Below, piece by piece: positions 43,529 through 55,045 of a DNA stretch of 64,000 nt. This stretch comes from Variovorax paradoxus (GTDB lineage: Bacteria > Pseudomonadota > Gammaproteobacteria > Burkholderiales > Burkholderiaceae_C), in the NCBI RefSeq assembly GCF_000834655.1, contig NZ_JXQQ01000005.1, positions 33,499 to 97,498 on the forward strand, read 5' to 3'. The notes under the pieces are model-generated. The model saw nothing but the letters and a program-made list of their open reading frames with translations. It was not told the DNA's origin and ran no database searches. How positions within the stretch are numbered: position 1 is the first letter of the stretch; the number at the start of each line of letters is the position of its first letter. Both the position numbers and the translations under genes were made by a program.

Positions 43529-45765
43529 TGACGGGGCCCAGCGCAGCCGTCCGGGTCCGAGCCGCGTTGCGCATTGCGCTCAGCCACTACGTGGCGAGCG
43601 GGCTCACGGTCGCGCTCGGCCTTTTGTTCATCTCGGGCGGCATCCACTTCTGGCTCGGCACCATCGCCGCGTCGGCCGCGGCCACGGGCGTGATCGTCAC
43701 CGCCCCGCCCGACCTGCCCGGCCCGCGCCGCGGCAAGTTCTTCCAGATGCTGCCCGCGCCGCTCATCGGGCTGCCGCTCTTCTTCGCGGTGCAGATGCTG
43801 CACACCGCGCCCATTCGCCTCGGGCTCCTGCTGGTGCCCGCCACCTTCATGGCGTTTCTCGCCATGGCCTGGGGCAAGCGCGGCATTCCCATCGCCATCG
43901 CGGTGATGTTCTCGATGGTCTTCTCGATGGCCACGCCCGCACCGGTCGACCTGGCCGAGGCGGTGGAGCGCACCTGGCACTTCGGCCTCGGCGCGGGCCT
44001 CTACGTGATCTGGGCGACGCTCGCCAACCTCGTGCTCAACGGGCGCTTTCGCACCCAGTCGGTGGCCGACGTGCTCTATTCGCTGGCCGCGCTGATGCGC
44101 ACCGAGGCCGGCCAGTTCACCCCGCAGGACGAGACCCGCGACATCCGCGACACCCCCGCCCCGGTGCTGGGCCAGCTGCTGCGCGAGCAGGCCGCGCTGG
44201 CCGACCAGCTGCAGGCCACGCGCGACATCGTGCTCGAATCGCCCCGCACGCCGCGCCGCCAGCGCCTGGCGGCGATGCTGGTGATCGTGCTGGAGATGCG
44301 CGACCAGCTCCTGGCGAGCGAGCTCGACCTCGACGCGCTGCTGGCCCACCCGGCCCATTCCGACGCGCTGATCGAAATGCGCCGCGTGCTCGAGGAGCTT
44401 TCCGACGAAACCGTCGCCCTGGCGGACGCGCTGTTGATGCGCCGGCACCCCGCCCCGGTGACCGACCGCCGCCCGCGCCTGGCGGCCATCCATGTCTCGG
44501 CGGACGACGAGCACCACCACGGCCACCCCGGCCCCACCGCGGCGATGCTCGCGCGGGGCCTGGCCAGCCGCATCGGTCACATCAACGACGAGGTGCTGCG
44601 CCTGTCGGCCGTGGCGCGCGGCGACGCCGAGCCCAACCTGGCCGTGGTGCGGGCCAACTGGCAGCTTTTCGTGAGCCCGACCGACTGGTCGTGGCGCCCC
44701 TTCTTCACGCTGTGGCGCTGGGACCAGCCGCCGCTGCGCCACGCGATCCGCGCGGCGCTGGCCATTGCCGCCGGCTACGCCATCGCGGTGTCGTTGCCCT
44801 GGGGCTCGCACGACTACTGGATCCTCCTGACCATCGTGGTCGTGCTGCGCGGCAGCCTCTCGCAGACGCTGGAGCGGCGCAACGCCCGCGTGGCCGGCAC
44901 GCTGCTCGGTTGCGTGTTCGCGGTGGGGCTGCTCTCGGCGCATCCTTCGGCGCTGTGGCTGCTGGTCATCGTGACGGTGGCGCAGGCCATCGCCCACAGC
45001 TTCGCGGTGCGGCGCTACCTCATCACCGCGGTGGCGGCCACGGTGCTGGGCCTCGTGCAGGCGCACATGCTCAACACCGGCACCGCACCCATCTTCGCGC
45101 TCTTCGAGCGCATCGCCGACACCCTCATCGGCGCCGCGCTCGCCTGGGGCTTCTGCTATGTGCTGCCCTCGTGGGAGCGCACGCAGATTCCGGCGCTCGT
45201 GGCGCGGGTGCTCACCGCGCAGGCCCGGCATGCGCGCCTGGCGCTGGGCCTGGGCCAATTGCAGGCGATCGACAGCAGCCCCGAGCTCGAATGGCGGCTC
45301 GCGCGCCGCGAGGCCTTCGACAGCCTCTCGGCGCTGGTGCAGGCCACGCAGCGCTCGCTCTCCGAGCCGCGCGCGGTGCAGCCGCCGCTGGAGCCGCTCG
45401 AACACCTGCAGGCCCACAGCTACCAGATGCTCGCGCAGTTGAGCGCCGTGAAATCGATGCTCGTGCTGCGGCGCGACCGCCTCACGCCGGGCGAGGTCGA
45501 AGGTCCGCTCGCGCGCACGGCGCAGCGCATCGACGCGGCCATCGGAACCACGCCGACCACCGGCCCCTCTCAACCCGAGAGCCCGGGCTCGACCGGCGTG
45601 GGTGGCCCCATTCCCCTGCCCGACCCGTTCGACAACGACATCAGCCCCTGGCTGCTGCGGCGCCTGGACCTGGCGACGGCCCTTTCCACGCAGCTGCGCG
45701 ACGACGCGGCGCGAATTCTTCAACACCTGAACGAGACAACGCCAACCACGACCACCACCGCCTGA
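43528..45765 (+). CDS. FUSC-family inner-membrane protein (YccS/YhfK-like)
   Basis: The protein has 745 residues. About five membrane helices at the N-terminus and a second set at about 395-545 flank a cytoplasmic domain, the two-half design of the fusaric-acid-resistance/aromatic-acid-exporter superfamily. SLPWGSHDYWILLTIVVVLRGSLSQTLERRNARVAGTLLG is the characteristic C-terminal-half helix region (positions ~415-455). Such proteins are thought to export aromatic acids or help membrane stress. The start overlaps suhB by one base, and the stop overlaps the MscS start, so all three may be coupled. Confidence 0.87.
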   Translation: MTGPSAAVRVRAALRIALSHYVASGLTVALGLLFISGGIHFWLGTIAASAAATGVIVTAPPDLPGPRRGKFFQMLPAPLIGLPLFFAVQMLHTAPIRLGLLLVPATFMAFLAMAWGKRGIPIAIAVMFSMVFSMATPAPVDLAEAVERTWHFGLGAGLYVIWATLANLVLNGRFRTQSVADVLYSLAALMRTEAGQFTPQDETRDIRDTPAPVLGQLLREQAALADQLQATRDIVLESPRTPRRQRLAAMLVIVLEMRDQLLASELDLDALLAHPAHSDALIEMRRVLEELSDETVALADALLMRRHPAPVTDRRPRLAAIHVSADDEHHHGHPGPTAAMLARGLASRIGHINDEVLRLSAVARGDAEPNLAVVRANWQLFVSPTDWSWRPFFTLWRWDQPPLRHAIRAALAIAAGYAIAVSLPWGSHDYWILLTIVVVLRGSLSQTLERRNARVAGTLLGCVFAVGLLSAHPSALWLLVIVTVAQAIAHSFAVRRYLITAVAATVLGLVQAHMLNTGTAPIFALFERIADTLIGAALAWGFCYVLPSWERTQIPALVARVLTAQARHARLALGLGQLQAIDSSPELEWRLARREAFDSLSALVQATQRSLSEPRAVQPPLEPLEHLQAHSYQMLAQLSAVKSMLVLRRDRLTPGEVEGPLARTAQRIDAAIGTTPTTGPSQPESPGSTGVGGPIPLPDPFDNDISPWLLRRLDLATALSTQLRDDAARILQHLNETTPTTTTTA

Positions 45766-46835
45766 TGACCCGAGAGATTCTTGCCCACCCCTGGTTCGGC
45801 ACCTGGCTTGCCGTCCTCATCGCCGTCCCGCTCGCTCTTCTGGTCCACCGCATCGGCGGGCTCGTTCTCGGGCGCATCACGCGGCCCGCGCCCGCGGTGC
45901 ATGCCATGGTCGTCAACTGCCACTCCCCCGCGCGGCTGGTGCTGCCGCTGGTGGCATTGCTGCTGATCTTCCAGGCCGCCCCCGACGACCTGCGCTTCAT
46001 CGCCAGCGTGCGGCACCTGAACGGGCTCGTGCTCATCGCCGCGGCCACCTGGCTCATCGTGCGCGCCATCAGCGGCTTCGCCGACGGCGTGCTCGCGCAG
46101 CACCCGTCCGACGTGGCCGACAACCTGCAGGCGCGCCGCGTGCTCACGCAAACCCGCGTGCTCGCGCGCACCGCGATGTCGGTGGTGATCGTGGCCGGCG
46201 GCGCGATGATGCTCATGACCTTTCCGGGCGCGCGCCAGGTGGGTGCGAGCCTCCTGGCCTCGGCCGGCGTGATCGGCATCGTGGCCGGTCTTGCGGCCAA
46301 GCCGGTCTTCAGCAACCTCATCGCGGGCCTGCAGATCGCGCTGGCGCAGCCGATCCGCATCGACGACGTGCTGGTGGTCGAGGGCGAATGGGGCCGCGTC
46401 GAGGAGATCACAGGCACCTTCGTGGTGGTGCGCATCTGGGACGACCGGCGCCTCATATTGCCGCTCACCTACTTCATCGAGAAGCCGTTCCAGAACTGGA
46501 CGCGCCACTCGGCGCAGCTGCTCGGCTCGGTGTTCATCTACCTGGACTACGGCATGCCGCTCGCGCCGCTGCGCGCGGAGGCCGAGCGCATCGTGAAGGC
46601 CGCGCCCGAGTGGGACGGCCGCTTCTTCAACCTGCGCGTGACCGACGCCACCGAGCGCACCATGCAGGTCCGCGTGCTGTGCACCGCCGCCACCTCGGGC
46701 CTGGCCTTCGACCTGCGTTGCAGCGTGCGCGAAGGCCTCATCGACTTCATGCAGCGCGAGTACCCGCAGCACCTGCCCAAGATGCGCATCGAGGCCGACC
46801 CGGCCATGGCGACACCCTCGGCCGCAGCCGCCTGA
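45765..46835 (+). CDS. MscS-family mechanosensitive channel
   Basis: The protein has 356 residues. Four to five N-terminal helices lead to the pore helix (GVIGIVAGLAAKPVFSNLIAGLQIALA) and the beta domain (IDDVLVVEGEWGRVEEITGTFVVVRIWDDRR), followed by an alpha/beta vestibule. It gates open on membrane tension to release solutes after osmotic downshock. TGATG overlap at 45763-45767 joins it to the FUSC gene. The pore-helix Gly/Ala pattern is conserved; longer upstream reading in this frame is not used. Confidence 0.92.
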   Translation: MTREILAHPWFGTWLAVLIAVPLALLVHRIGGLVLGRITRPAPAVHAMVVNCHSPARLVLPLVALLLIFQAAPDDLRFIASVRHLNGLVLIAAATWLIVRAISGFADGVLAQHPSDVADNLQARRVLTQTRVLARTAMSVVIVAGGAMMLMTFPGARQVGASLLASAGVIGIVAGLAAKPVFSNLIAGLQIALAQPIRIDDVLVVEGEWGRVEEITGTFVVVRIWDDRRLILPLTYFIEKPFQNWTRHSAQLLGSVFIYLDYGMPLAPLRAEAERIVKAAPEWDGRFFNLRVTDATERTMQVRVLCTAATSGLAFDLRCSVREGLIDFMQREYPQHLPKMRIEADPAMATPSAAAA

Positions 46836-46907
46836 GGCCGGCCCCGCGGCGCCCGGCGCGTCCGGGCCGACTTGAGCACGCCGCCCCGGCATGGCACGAT
46901 CCCGCGG

Positions 46908-47375
46908 ATGACCGGCAAACTCACCGACGCGCAGCAACTGCGCGAACTTGCGAGGCTGCGCCGCGTGCGCGACCGCATCGACCGCGACTACGCGCAGCCG
47001 CTGGACGTCGAGACGCTCGCGCATGACGCGGGCATGTCGGGCGGCCACCTGAGCCGCCAGTTCCGCATCGCCTACGGGGAGCCGCCCTACGCCTACCTCA
47101 TGACGCGGCGCATCGAGCGCGCGATGGCGCTGCTGCGCCGCGGCGACCTGAGCGTGACCGAGGTCTGTTTTGCAGTGGGCTGCGGGTCGCTGGGCACCTT
47201 CACCACGCGCTTCACCGAGCTGGTGGGCGTGCCGCCGGGCGTCTACCGCCGCCAGGACACGAACACCACCGAGGGCATGCCCTCGTGCGTGGCCCGGCAG
47301 GTGACACGACCGATCAGGAATCGAGAAGCGCCCGAGGCCGACCCGCAACTAGCATCGGCGCCTCACTCCAACTAG
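46908..47375 (+). CDS. Short AraC-family regulator, second AraC-VOC module
   Basis: The protein has 155 residues: DNA-binding domain in the first ~110 residues (LAHDAGMSGGHLSRQFRIAYG and GCGSLGTFTTRFTELVGVPPGVYRR), then a ~45-residue tail with PSCVARQVTRPIRNREAPE. The tail is recalled as recurring in AraC proteins paired with VOC proteins. The VOC gene starts 11 bases downstream. It shows the same layout as 39858-40714 but low sequence identity. It probably activates the VOC and UvrA-like genes. Confidence 0.88.
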   Translation: MTGKLTDAQQLRELARLRRVRDRIDRDYAQPLDVETLAHDAGMSGGHLSRQFRIAYGEPPYAYLMTRRIERAMALLRRGDLSVTEVCFAVGCGSLGTFTTRFTELVGVPPGVYRRQDTNTTEGMPSCVARQVTRPIRNREAPEADPQLASAPHSN

Positions 47376-47385
47376 CACCACTGCC

Positions 47386-47796
47386 ATGGACATCACCATC
47401 CACTCGACCTTTCTTCCGCACACCGATCCGGAGGTTTCGCTGGCCTTCTACCGCGACACGCTGGGCTTCGAGATCCGCAACGACGTCGGCTACGGCGGCA
47501 TGCGCTGGATCACCGTCGGCCCCGTGGGACAGCCCGGCGTGTCGATCGTGCTGTATCCACCCGCGGCCACGCCCGGCATCACCGACGACGAGCGCCGCAC
47601 CATCGCCCAGATGATGGCCAAGGGCACCTACGCCACGATGCTGCTCGCCACCCGGGACCTGGAGGGCGCCTTCGCGAAGCTGCAGGCCGGCAAGGCCGAG
47701 ATCGTCGAGGAGCCGACCGACCAGCCCTACGGCGTTCGCGACTGCGCGGTGCGCGACCCCGCAGGCAACATGATCCGCATCCAGCAACTGCGCTGA
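47386..47796 (+). CDS. VOC-family protein, second module
   Basis: The protein has 136 residues. A VOC fold is shown by HSTFLPHTDPEVSLAFYRDTLGF at the start and VRDPAGNMIRIQQL at the end, where a Glu/His ligand would normally sit. It is probably a binding or detoxifying protein for a hydrophobic drug or aldehyde. It is between the AraC-type and UvrA-like genes; the three probably form one transcription unit. Confidence 0.88.
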   Translation: MDITIHSTFLPHTDPEVSLAFYRDTLGFEIRNDVGYGGMRWITVGPVGQPGVSIVLYPPAATPGITDDERRTIAQMMAKGTYATMLLATRDLEGAFAKLQAGKAEIVEEPTDQPYGVRDCAVRDPAGNMIRIQQLR

Positions 47797-47826
47797 ACCG
47801 AACTACAAGAACACGACGGAGACCCG

Positions 47827-50265
<2,439 letters not shown>

Positions 50266-50280
50266 CCCCGGCCGGCGTGG

Positions 50281-51159
50281 CTACGACTGCCGCGCGAGCC
50301 ACTCGCGCGGCGATGCGCCCAGCTTCTGCGCGAAGAGCCGCGACAGCGCCGATGCGTTGGCATAGCCGAGCTCGTCGGCCACCGTCTTCACCGATGCGCC
50401 GCCGCGCAGCGCGGCCTGCGCGATGGTCAGGCGCCAGCCGGCGAGGTAGTCCGCCGGCGTGGCGCCCACCACCGCCTTGAAGCGGGCGGCGAAGGCGCTG
50501 CGCGACATGCCCGCCTTCGCGGCCATCTGCTCGAGCATCCAGGGCTCGCCGGGCTGCTCGTGCAGCGCGACGAGCACGCGCGCGAGCTGCGCATCGCCGA
50601 GCCCCGTGAGCAGCCCTGCGGGCAGTCCGGCCTCCTGCGGATGATCGAGCAGCCAGCGCAGCAACTGGATCAGCACCACCTCGAAGAGCCGGTCGGCCAG
50701 CAGCCGGTGCCCGCACTGCACCCGGGTGGTCTCCGAGAAGAGCAGCCCGAGCGACTGTTCGAGGCCATCGACCGCGTGCAGCGGAAGGCGAATCAGCGCG
50801 GGCAGCGCACGCACCAGCGGATGCGCGCCGCCGCCCTCGAAGTCGAGCGTGGCGCAGACGAAATCCGATCCTTCGGACGGCGCGTTGTGGAAATCGTGCG
50901 CGAGCGGCCGCGGGTAGAAAAGCAGGCTCGGCTCCTTCACGACCACCTTGCGCGGCACGCCCGCGCGCGCCCGATGCGTGACGACCATCTCGCCGCGGCG
51001 CAACACATGCAGGAAGCCTCGTCCTTCCTTGGCGGCGAACGTGGTCACGCCGCACAACGGGCCGGAATGGAACAGGTGCGCGCGCACATGAAAGCGCTCC
51101 AGCAACGCGGACAGGCGATCGAGAGGCGGTGCGGCGGCGGCAGCAGCGACGTTGGACAT
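50281..51159 (-). CDS. AraC-family regulator with cupin_6-type domain
   Basis: The protein has 292 residues. The N-terminal ~190 residues match the AraC-binding-like (cupin_6) domain: [25 protein letters not shown]. The C-terminal HTH includes [21 protein letters not shown] and [23 protein letters not shown]. Proteins of this kind often control neighbouring genes of oxidative or xenobiotic stress. It is divergent from the AhpD-like gene (96-base gap), so that run of three genes is the likely target. Confidence 0.9.
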   Translation of the reverse strand: MSNVAAAAAAPPLDRLSALLERFHVRAHLFHSGPLCGVTTFAAKEGRGFLHVLRRGEMVVTHRARAGVPRKVVVKEPSLLFYPRPLAHDFHNAPSEGSDFVCATLDFEGGGAHPLVRALPALIRLPLHAVDGLEQSLGLLFSETTRVQCGHRLLADRLFEVVLIQLLRWLLDHPQEAGLPAGLLTGLGDAQLARVLVALHEQPGEPWMLEQMAAKAGMSRSAFAARFKAVVGATPADYLAGWRLTIAQAALRGGASVKTVADELGYANASALSRLFAQKLGASPREWLARQS

Positions 51160-51255
51160 TGGACGAATAGGTATCTTATCTGGACAAAATCATCCAAATC
51201 ATACGCCCGAAGCGCAGACACTTGTTTCACCGACATCACTTCAAAGGACCACACC

Positions 51256-51801
51256 ATGTCTCGCATCGAACTCGTCTCCGACACCGCAGCCACCGGCGAA
51301 GCCAAGGCCCTGCTCTCGCAGATCCACGGCGCCTTCGGCGCAACGCCCAACATGTTCCGCGCCGTCGCCAACTCGCCTGCGGCGCTCAAGAGCATGTGGG
51401 GCGCGTTCGGTGCGCTGGGGGGCGGCGTGATCCCCGCGCCACTGGGCGAGCAGATCGCCGTGGCCGTGGCCGATCGCAACGCCTGCCGCTACTGCCTTGC
51501 GGCGCACACCGCGCTGGGCCGCAAGGCCGGCGTATCGGCGGCGGACATGGCGGCCGCGCAGGCCGGCGAATCGTCCGACCCGCGCACGGCCGCGGCGCTG
51601 CGCTTTGCGCTCAAGCTCGTCGATGCACGCGGCCAGGTCGACGCGGCCGACGTGCAGGCGCTGCGCGCGGCGGGGTTCGACGACGCGCACATCGTGGAGA
51701 TCGTGGCGCACGTGGCCTTGAATCTCTTCACCAACTATGTGAACGTGGCGCTCGAGGTGCCGGTCGATTTTCCGGGCGTGAAGCTGCGCACGGCCACCTG
51801 A
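51256..51801 (+). CDS. AhpD-like carboxymuconolactone decarboxylase-family protein
   Basis: The protein has 181 residues. The redox-active CxxC is in RNACRYCLAAHTALG, with the downstream His of the AhpD catalytic motif. It has an AAAGGA ribosome site. Members reduce peroxiredoxins or act in alkylhydroperoxidase systems. Two AhpD-like repeats are predicted; C-terminal helices are ~110-181. The following gene encodes a CxxC thioredoxin-fold protein, 64 bases away, which could be its partner. Confidence 0.88.
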   Translation: MSRIELVSDTAATGEAKALLSQIHGAFGATPNMFRAVANSPAALKSMWGAFGALGGGVIPAPLGEQIAVAVADRNACRYCLAAHTALGRKAGVSAADMAAAQAGESSDPRTAAALRFALKLVDARGQVDAADVQALRAAGFDDAHIVEIVAHVALNLFTNYVNVALEVPVDFPGVKLRTAT

Positions 51802-51802
51802 T

Positions 51803-51834
51803 ATCCGCCGATCCGCCGATCCACCGATCCACCG
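51803..51834. repeat. Four tandem 8-base repeats ATCCRCCG
   Basis: ATCCGCCG twice and ATCCACCG twice lie in tandem directly after the AhpD-like stop, in the 64-base gap before the thioredoxin-fold gene. Copy-number changes would alter spacing without touching either coding region. Confidence 0.85.
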
Positions 51835-51865
51835 CCACCCGGCCCCGAAGAAAGGAACCTCCGAC

Positions 51866-52453
51866 ATGTCCGCAACCTACGCCGAAGCGCCGGCCCTGCA
51901 GGTCGACCGCTGGCTCAACACCGAGGTGCCCCTCACGCTCGAATCGCTGCGCGGCCGGGTGGTGGTGCTGCATGCCTTCCAGATGCTCTGCCCGGCATGC
52001 GTGTCGCACGCGCTGCCGCAGGCGAAGAAGACGCGCCAGCTCTTCGCGGCCAGCGACGTGGCCGTGATCGGGCTGCACACGGTGTTCGAGCACCACGACG
52101 TCATGACCGCCGCGGCGCTGGACGCGTTCGTGCGCGAATACCGCTACACCTTTCCGATCGGCATCGACACCCCTTCGCGCGGCAGCATTCCGGCCACCAT
52201 GCGCGAATACCAGTTGCAGGGCACGCCGAGCACCGTGCTCATCGACCGGCAAGGCCGCATCCGGCTGAGCCACTTCGGCCTGCTGGACGACATGGCGCTC
52301 GGCGGCGCGATCGGACAGTTGGCTGCAGAGACCGCCCCCGCCGCACTGGCTGCGGCTCCGTCCAGCCAGGGCCAGCCTGGCCCGCAAGCTGCTGGCGTTT
52401 GCGACGACGATCGCTGCCCCACCGGCACAGCCCGAAGGAACCCGAACGCATGA
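51866..52453 (+). CDS. Peroxiredoxin/TlpA-like thioredoxin-fold protein
   Basis: The protein has 195 residues. LQMLCPACVSHALPQA... is read here as FQMLCPACVSHALP, with the CxxC near residues 47-50. A cis-Pro-type GTPSTVLIDRQGRI follows, typical of AhpC/TSA-TlpA folds. There is no signal peptide, so it is probably cytoplasmic. The C-terminal ~40 residues are low complexity and end with a CDDDRC. Its stop overlaps the MOSC start (ATGA). Along with the AhpD-like gene it could reduce an organic hydroperoxide. Confidence 0.86.
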   Translation: MSATYAEAPALQVDRWLNTEVPLTLESLRGRVVVLHAFQMLCPACVSHALPQAKKTRQLFAASDVAVIGLHTVFEHHDVMTAAALDAFVREYRYTFPIGIDTPSRGSIPATMREYQLQGTPSTVLIDRQGRIRLSHFGLLDDMALGGAIGQLAAETAPAALAAAPSSQGQPGPQAAGVCDDDRCPTGTARRNPNA

Positions 52454-53157
52454 CACTTTCCGCCTGCCCCATCGACGCGCTGCTCGTGGGCGCCGTCGCC
52501 CTGCTGCCCGACGGCCGCTCGCCAAGCGGCATTCGCAAGTCCGCTTCCGCGGGCGCGCTCTGGCTTTCGCCGACCGGCCTGCAAGGCGATGCGCAGGCCG
52601 ACCTGCGCGTTCACGGCGGCCCGGAGAAGGCCGTGCACCACTATCCGCGCGAGCACTACGCGCACTGGGCCCTGCGCAGCGGTCGCGCCGACCTGCTCGC
52701 CAACGCGGGCGCATTCGGCGAGAACATTTCCACGCGCGGCTGGGACGAATCGAATGTCTGCATCGGCGATGTGGTGAGGCTGGACGAGGCGCTGGTGCAG
52801 GTGTCGCAAGGCCGCCAGCCCTGCTGGAAACTCGATGCGCTATTCGGCGAGCCCGGCACGGCGCGCGAGATGCAGGAGAGCGGCCGCACGGGCTGGTACT
52901 ACCGCGTGCTGAAGCCCGGCTGGGTGCGCAGCGGCGCCCGGATGACGCTGGCCGAGAGGCCCCATCCGCAGTGGCCCCTGTCCCGCCTCATCGCGCTGCT
53001 GTTCTCGCGCGATGCACGCTTTGCGCCCGAATGGGCACTGGCCGCCGAACTGCCGGCGCTGGCCGAGCGCTGGCGGCGCACGTTCGCCAAGCGCGTGGCG
53101 TCCAGCAGCGTGGAAGACTGGGAGCCCCGGCTGCGCACGCCGCCGCCGGATGCGTGA
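52450..53157 (+). CDS. MOSC-domain protein (YiiM-like)
   Basis: The protein has 235 residues. The MOSC core is shown by GLQGDAQADLRVHGGPEKAVHHYP, GAFGENISTRGWDES and the conserved Cys in GRQPCWKLD. It ends with a 3-alpha domain. MOSC proteins carry sulfur on a conserved cysteine and deliver it to the molybdenum cofactor or reduce N-hydroxylated compounds. YiiM in E. coli reduces 6-hydroxylaminopurine. Translational coupling with the thioredoxin-fold gene could supply reducing power. Confidence 0.9.
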   Translation: MTLSACPIDALLVGAVALLPDGRSPSGIRKSASAGALWLSPTGLQGDAQADLRVHGGPEKAVHHYPREHYAHWALRSGRADLLANAGAFGENISTRGWDESNVCIGDVVRLDEALVQVSQGRQPCWKLDALFGEPGTAREMQESGRTGWYYRVLKPGWVRSGARMTLAERPHPQWPLSRLIALLFSRDARFAPEWALAAELPALAERWRRTFAKRVASSSVEDWEPRLRTPPPDA

Positions 53158-53208
53158 TTCCCGCCGGGTGGCAATCGCCTCGCAGCGCACGCCGGCAGCC
53201 GACCGCCC

Positions 53209-53871
53209 TCAGGCGACGGCCTTGCGCCCCGCGTCCGTCACGGGAAAGCCGCCGTGCACTTCGAGCAGGCGCACCAGCGCTTCGGAGCTGTGCGCCTTGG
53301 CCCAGTCCTTCTCGGAATCGGTGATGCCGACCGCGTGCAGGAAGTCGAACTTGCCCGAGGCGAGTTGCGCGGTGGCGGGGTAGTGCCTGGGCTCGGCGAG
53401 CACCACATTGCGCAGGCCGATGGCGCCCTTCTCGCGGATCACGTCGCCGATGGGGATGCGGCCGCCGTAGTCGAGCAGCGGCTTGTCGTCGCCGAACTGG
53501 CCGTGCGCGAGCAGCACGTTGTAGGCGAGCAGGCGGCGCAGCAGCTTGATGGTCCACTGGTTCCCGGGCTTCGAGGGCACCTCGATGACCAGCTCGGCGC
53601 CGAGCCACGAATAGTCCTCGGGGTCGTATTCGCCGGGCTCCGTTTCCCAGGGCGTCGATCCGCCGGAGGTCACGTAGAGCCACGAATTCCGGGCGGGCGT
53701 CGGCTCGAACTCGAACACGCCCAGGTGCAGCCAGCGCGGGTCGATGTCTTCGGCGCCCAGCGCCTTGAATACGTCGAAGTCCAGCACGTAGATGCCGCTT
53801 CGCTTCTCGCCGAACAGTTGCGGGTACAGAGTTTCCTCGCGGTACGCCCAGACCTCTTCAAGGGAACTCAT
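53209..53871 (-). CDS. Suppressor-of-fused (SUFU) domain protein
   Basis: The protein has 220 residues from the second ATG (53871). AAGGAG lies immediately against the first ATG (53877) but six bases before the second, so the second start fits better. IYVLDFDVFKALGAEDIDPRWLHLG and WLGAELVIEVPS followed by LVIEVPSK-type strands match the SUFU superfamily fold. Bacterial SUFU-fold proteins are often immunity proteins in polymorphic-toxin loci. No toxin gene adjoins here; it is alone between the MOSC and DUF1488 genes. Confidence 0.8.
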   Translation of the reverse strand: MSSLEEVWAYREETLYPQLFGEKRSGIYVLDFDVFKALGAEDIDPRWLHLGVFEFEPTPARNSWLYVTSGGSTPWETEPGEYDPEDYSWLGAELVIEVPSKPGNQWTIKLLRRLLAYNVLLAHGQFGDDKPLLDYGGRIPIGDVIREKGAIGLRNVVLAEPRHYPATAQLASGKFDFLHAVGITDSEKDWAKAHSSEALVRLLEVHGGFPVTDAGRKAVA

Positions 53872-54026
53872 CGGCATCTCCTTCTCGTCGCTGTCTGCGC
53901 GCCGGCGAGAGCATAAGCGCGAGAACCGACAGACGCCACCCGCCTAAAGGACTAGAGTGGCCGGACGCGGGAGTCTTCCTGCGCATCCGTCCAAAGGAAT
54001 CTCCTTGACACACACGAAGCCACGCC

Positions 54027-54281
54027 ATGGCTGACGCCCCCTTCTTCCACGACGCTTCGGGCACGGTCAGGTTCTCGGTGACTGTGGAGGGCCAGGACGT
54101 GAATGCGAGCATCGGACGCGAAGTCCTGCGCTACCACTACCGCACCGCCGAGAACGCCGACCCGCTCGACACCTACGGCATGCACATCGAGGAGTTCGAT
54201 GCGGCCGTGCGCCGCCGCCTGGCAGCGGGCTCCACGGCGCCCATCATGCTGCGCGAAAACGACCTGCGCGCCCCGGCCTGA
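54027..54281 (+). CDS. DUF1488 small protein
   Basis: The protein has 84 residues. VEGQDVNASIGREVLRYHY and DPLDTYGMHIEEFDAAVRRRL match DUF1488, a family of short proteins of unknown function. The ATG follows a 150-base upstream gap. A strong hairpin directly downstream (54284-54304) separates it from the convergent dps gene. Confidence 0.85.
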   Translation: MADAPFFHDASGTVRFSVTVEGQDVNASIGREVLRYHYRTAENADPLDTYGMHIEEFDAAVRRRLAAGSTAPIMLRENDLRAPA

Positions 54282-54283
54282 AA

Positions 54284-54304
54284 CCCCGGGCCATCGGCCC
54301 GGGG
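54284..54304. terminator. Bidirectional terminator hairpin between DUF1488 gene and dps
   Basis: CCCCGGGCC-ATC-GGCCCGGGG is a perfect nine-base stem with a three-base loop, lying between the convergent stops (54281 and 54312). T-runs are short on both sides (TTT on the minus strand), so termination efficiency is unclear. Confidence 0.75.
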
Positions 54305-54311
54305 CAATCGC

Positions 54312-54923
54312 TCAGGCCGTCACGGGCGACGCTGCCACCAGGTGCTCCGTCAGGAACCACACCTGCAGCTCGTTGGTGCGCAGCACGTTGCTCACGAACA
54401 CGTCGTTGCTGCCCGGATCGCCCGACTTGTCGACCTTCTCGGCCGCCTCGCGCGCGCCCACGATGATGTGCTCGTGCGCTTCGGCCAGACGGCGCAATTG
54501 CACCGCGGCGGGTTCGCGGCCGCGCGGCGGACGGGCGATCTTGGTGGTCTCGGCGATGTCGGCCGCCATCGCGAGCGCGATGCCGCCCAGCAGCTGGATG
54601 CGCTCGGCCAAGATGTCCACCAGCAGCACCTGCCCTTCGTAGTGCTGGTCGTACATCAGGTGCAGCTGGTTGAAGGTCGGGCCCACCACTTGCCAGTGGT
54701 GCTTCTTGTACATGTCGCGCAGCGTGATCGTGTCGGCCAGGCACTGGTTGAGCAGCGCCACGCTTTCCTTGCAGACCTTTTCGGAAAGGCCGTTGGGCAG
54801 CTTGACGATTTCGCCGAAGCGCTGCGTCTCGTGGCTCTTCTGGTCGAGATCGGGCTTGACCTCCTGGTTCGAGCGGGCGGGCGACGTGCGCGCGGCGGGC
54901 TTGGTGTTCTTCGAGGTTGCCAT
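54312..54923 (-). CDS. dps: DNA-binding ferritin Dps
   Basis: The protein has 203 residues. The Dps signature HWQVVGPTFNQLHLMYDQHY and DILAERIQLLGG carry the intersubunit ferroxidase ligands. A Lys/Arg-rich N-terminal tail of about 45 residues could bind DNA. It stores iron and shields DNA from Fenton damage. The ATG at 54923 has AGGAG nine bases upstream; a longer frame to 54965 is less likely. At 203 residues it is longer than E. coli Dps (167) because of the tail. Confidence 0.93.
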   Translation of the reverse strand: MATSKNTKPAARTSPARSNQEVKPDLDQKSHETQRFGEIVKLPNGLSEKVCKESVALLNQCLADTITLRDMYKKHHWQVVGPTFNQLHLMYDQHYEGQVLLVDILAERIQLLGGIALAMAADIAETTKIARPPRGREPAAVQLRRLAEAHEHIIVGAREAAEKVDKSGDPGSNDVFVSNVLRTNELQVWFLTEHLVAASPVTA

Positions 54924-55045
54924 TGGGGATGCTCCTGAGTTGGTGATGATGGAATCGATCGACAACTTCTAGCACCCGTCAACCGGGCTGCGCGTAGGCG
55001 AGTCGGCAGTGTTCGCGCGGTGCGGGGCGCATGTGCCCCTCGGAC

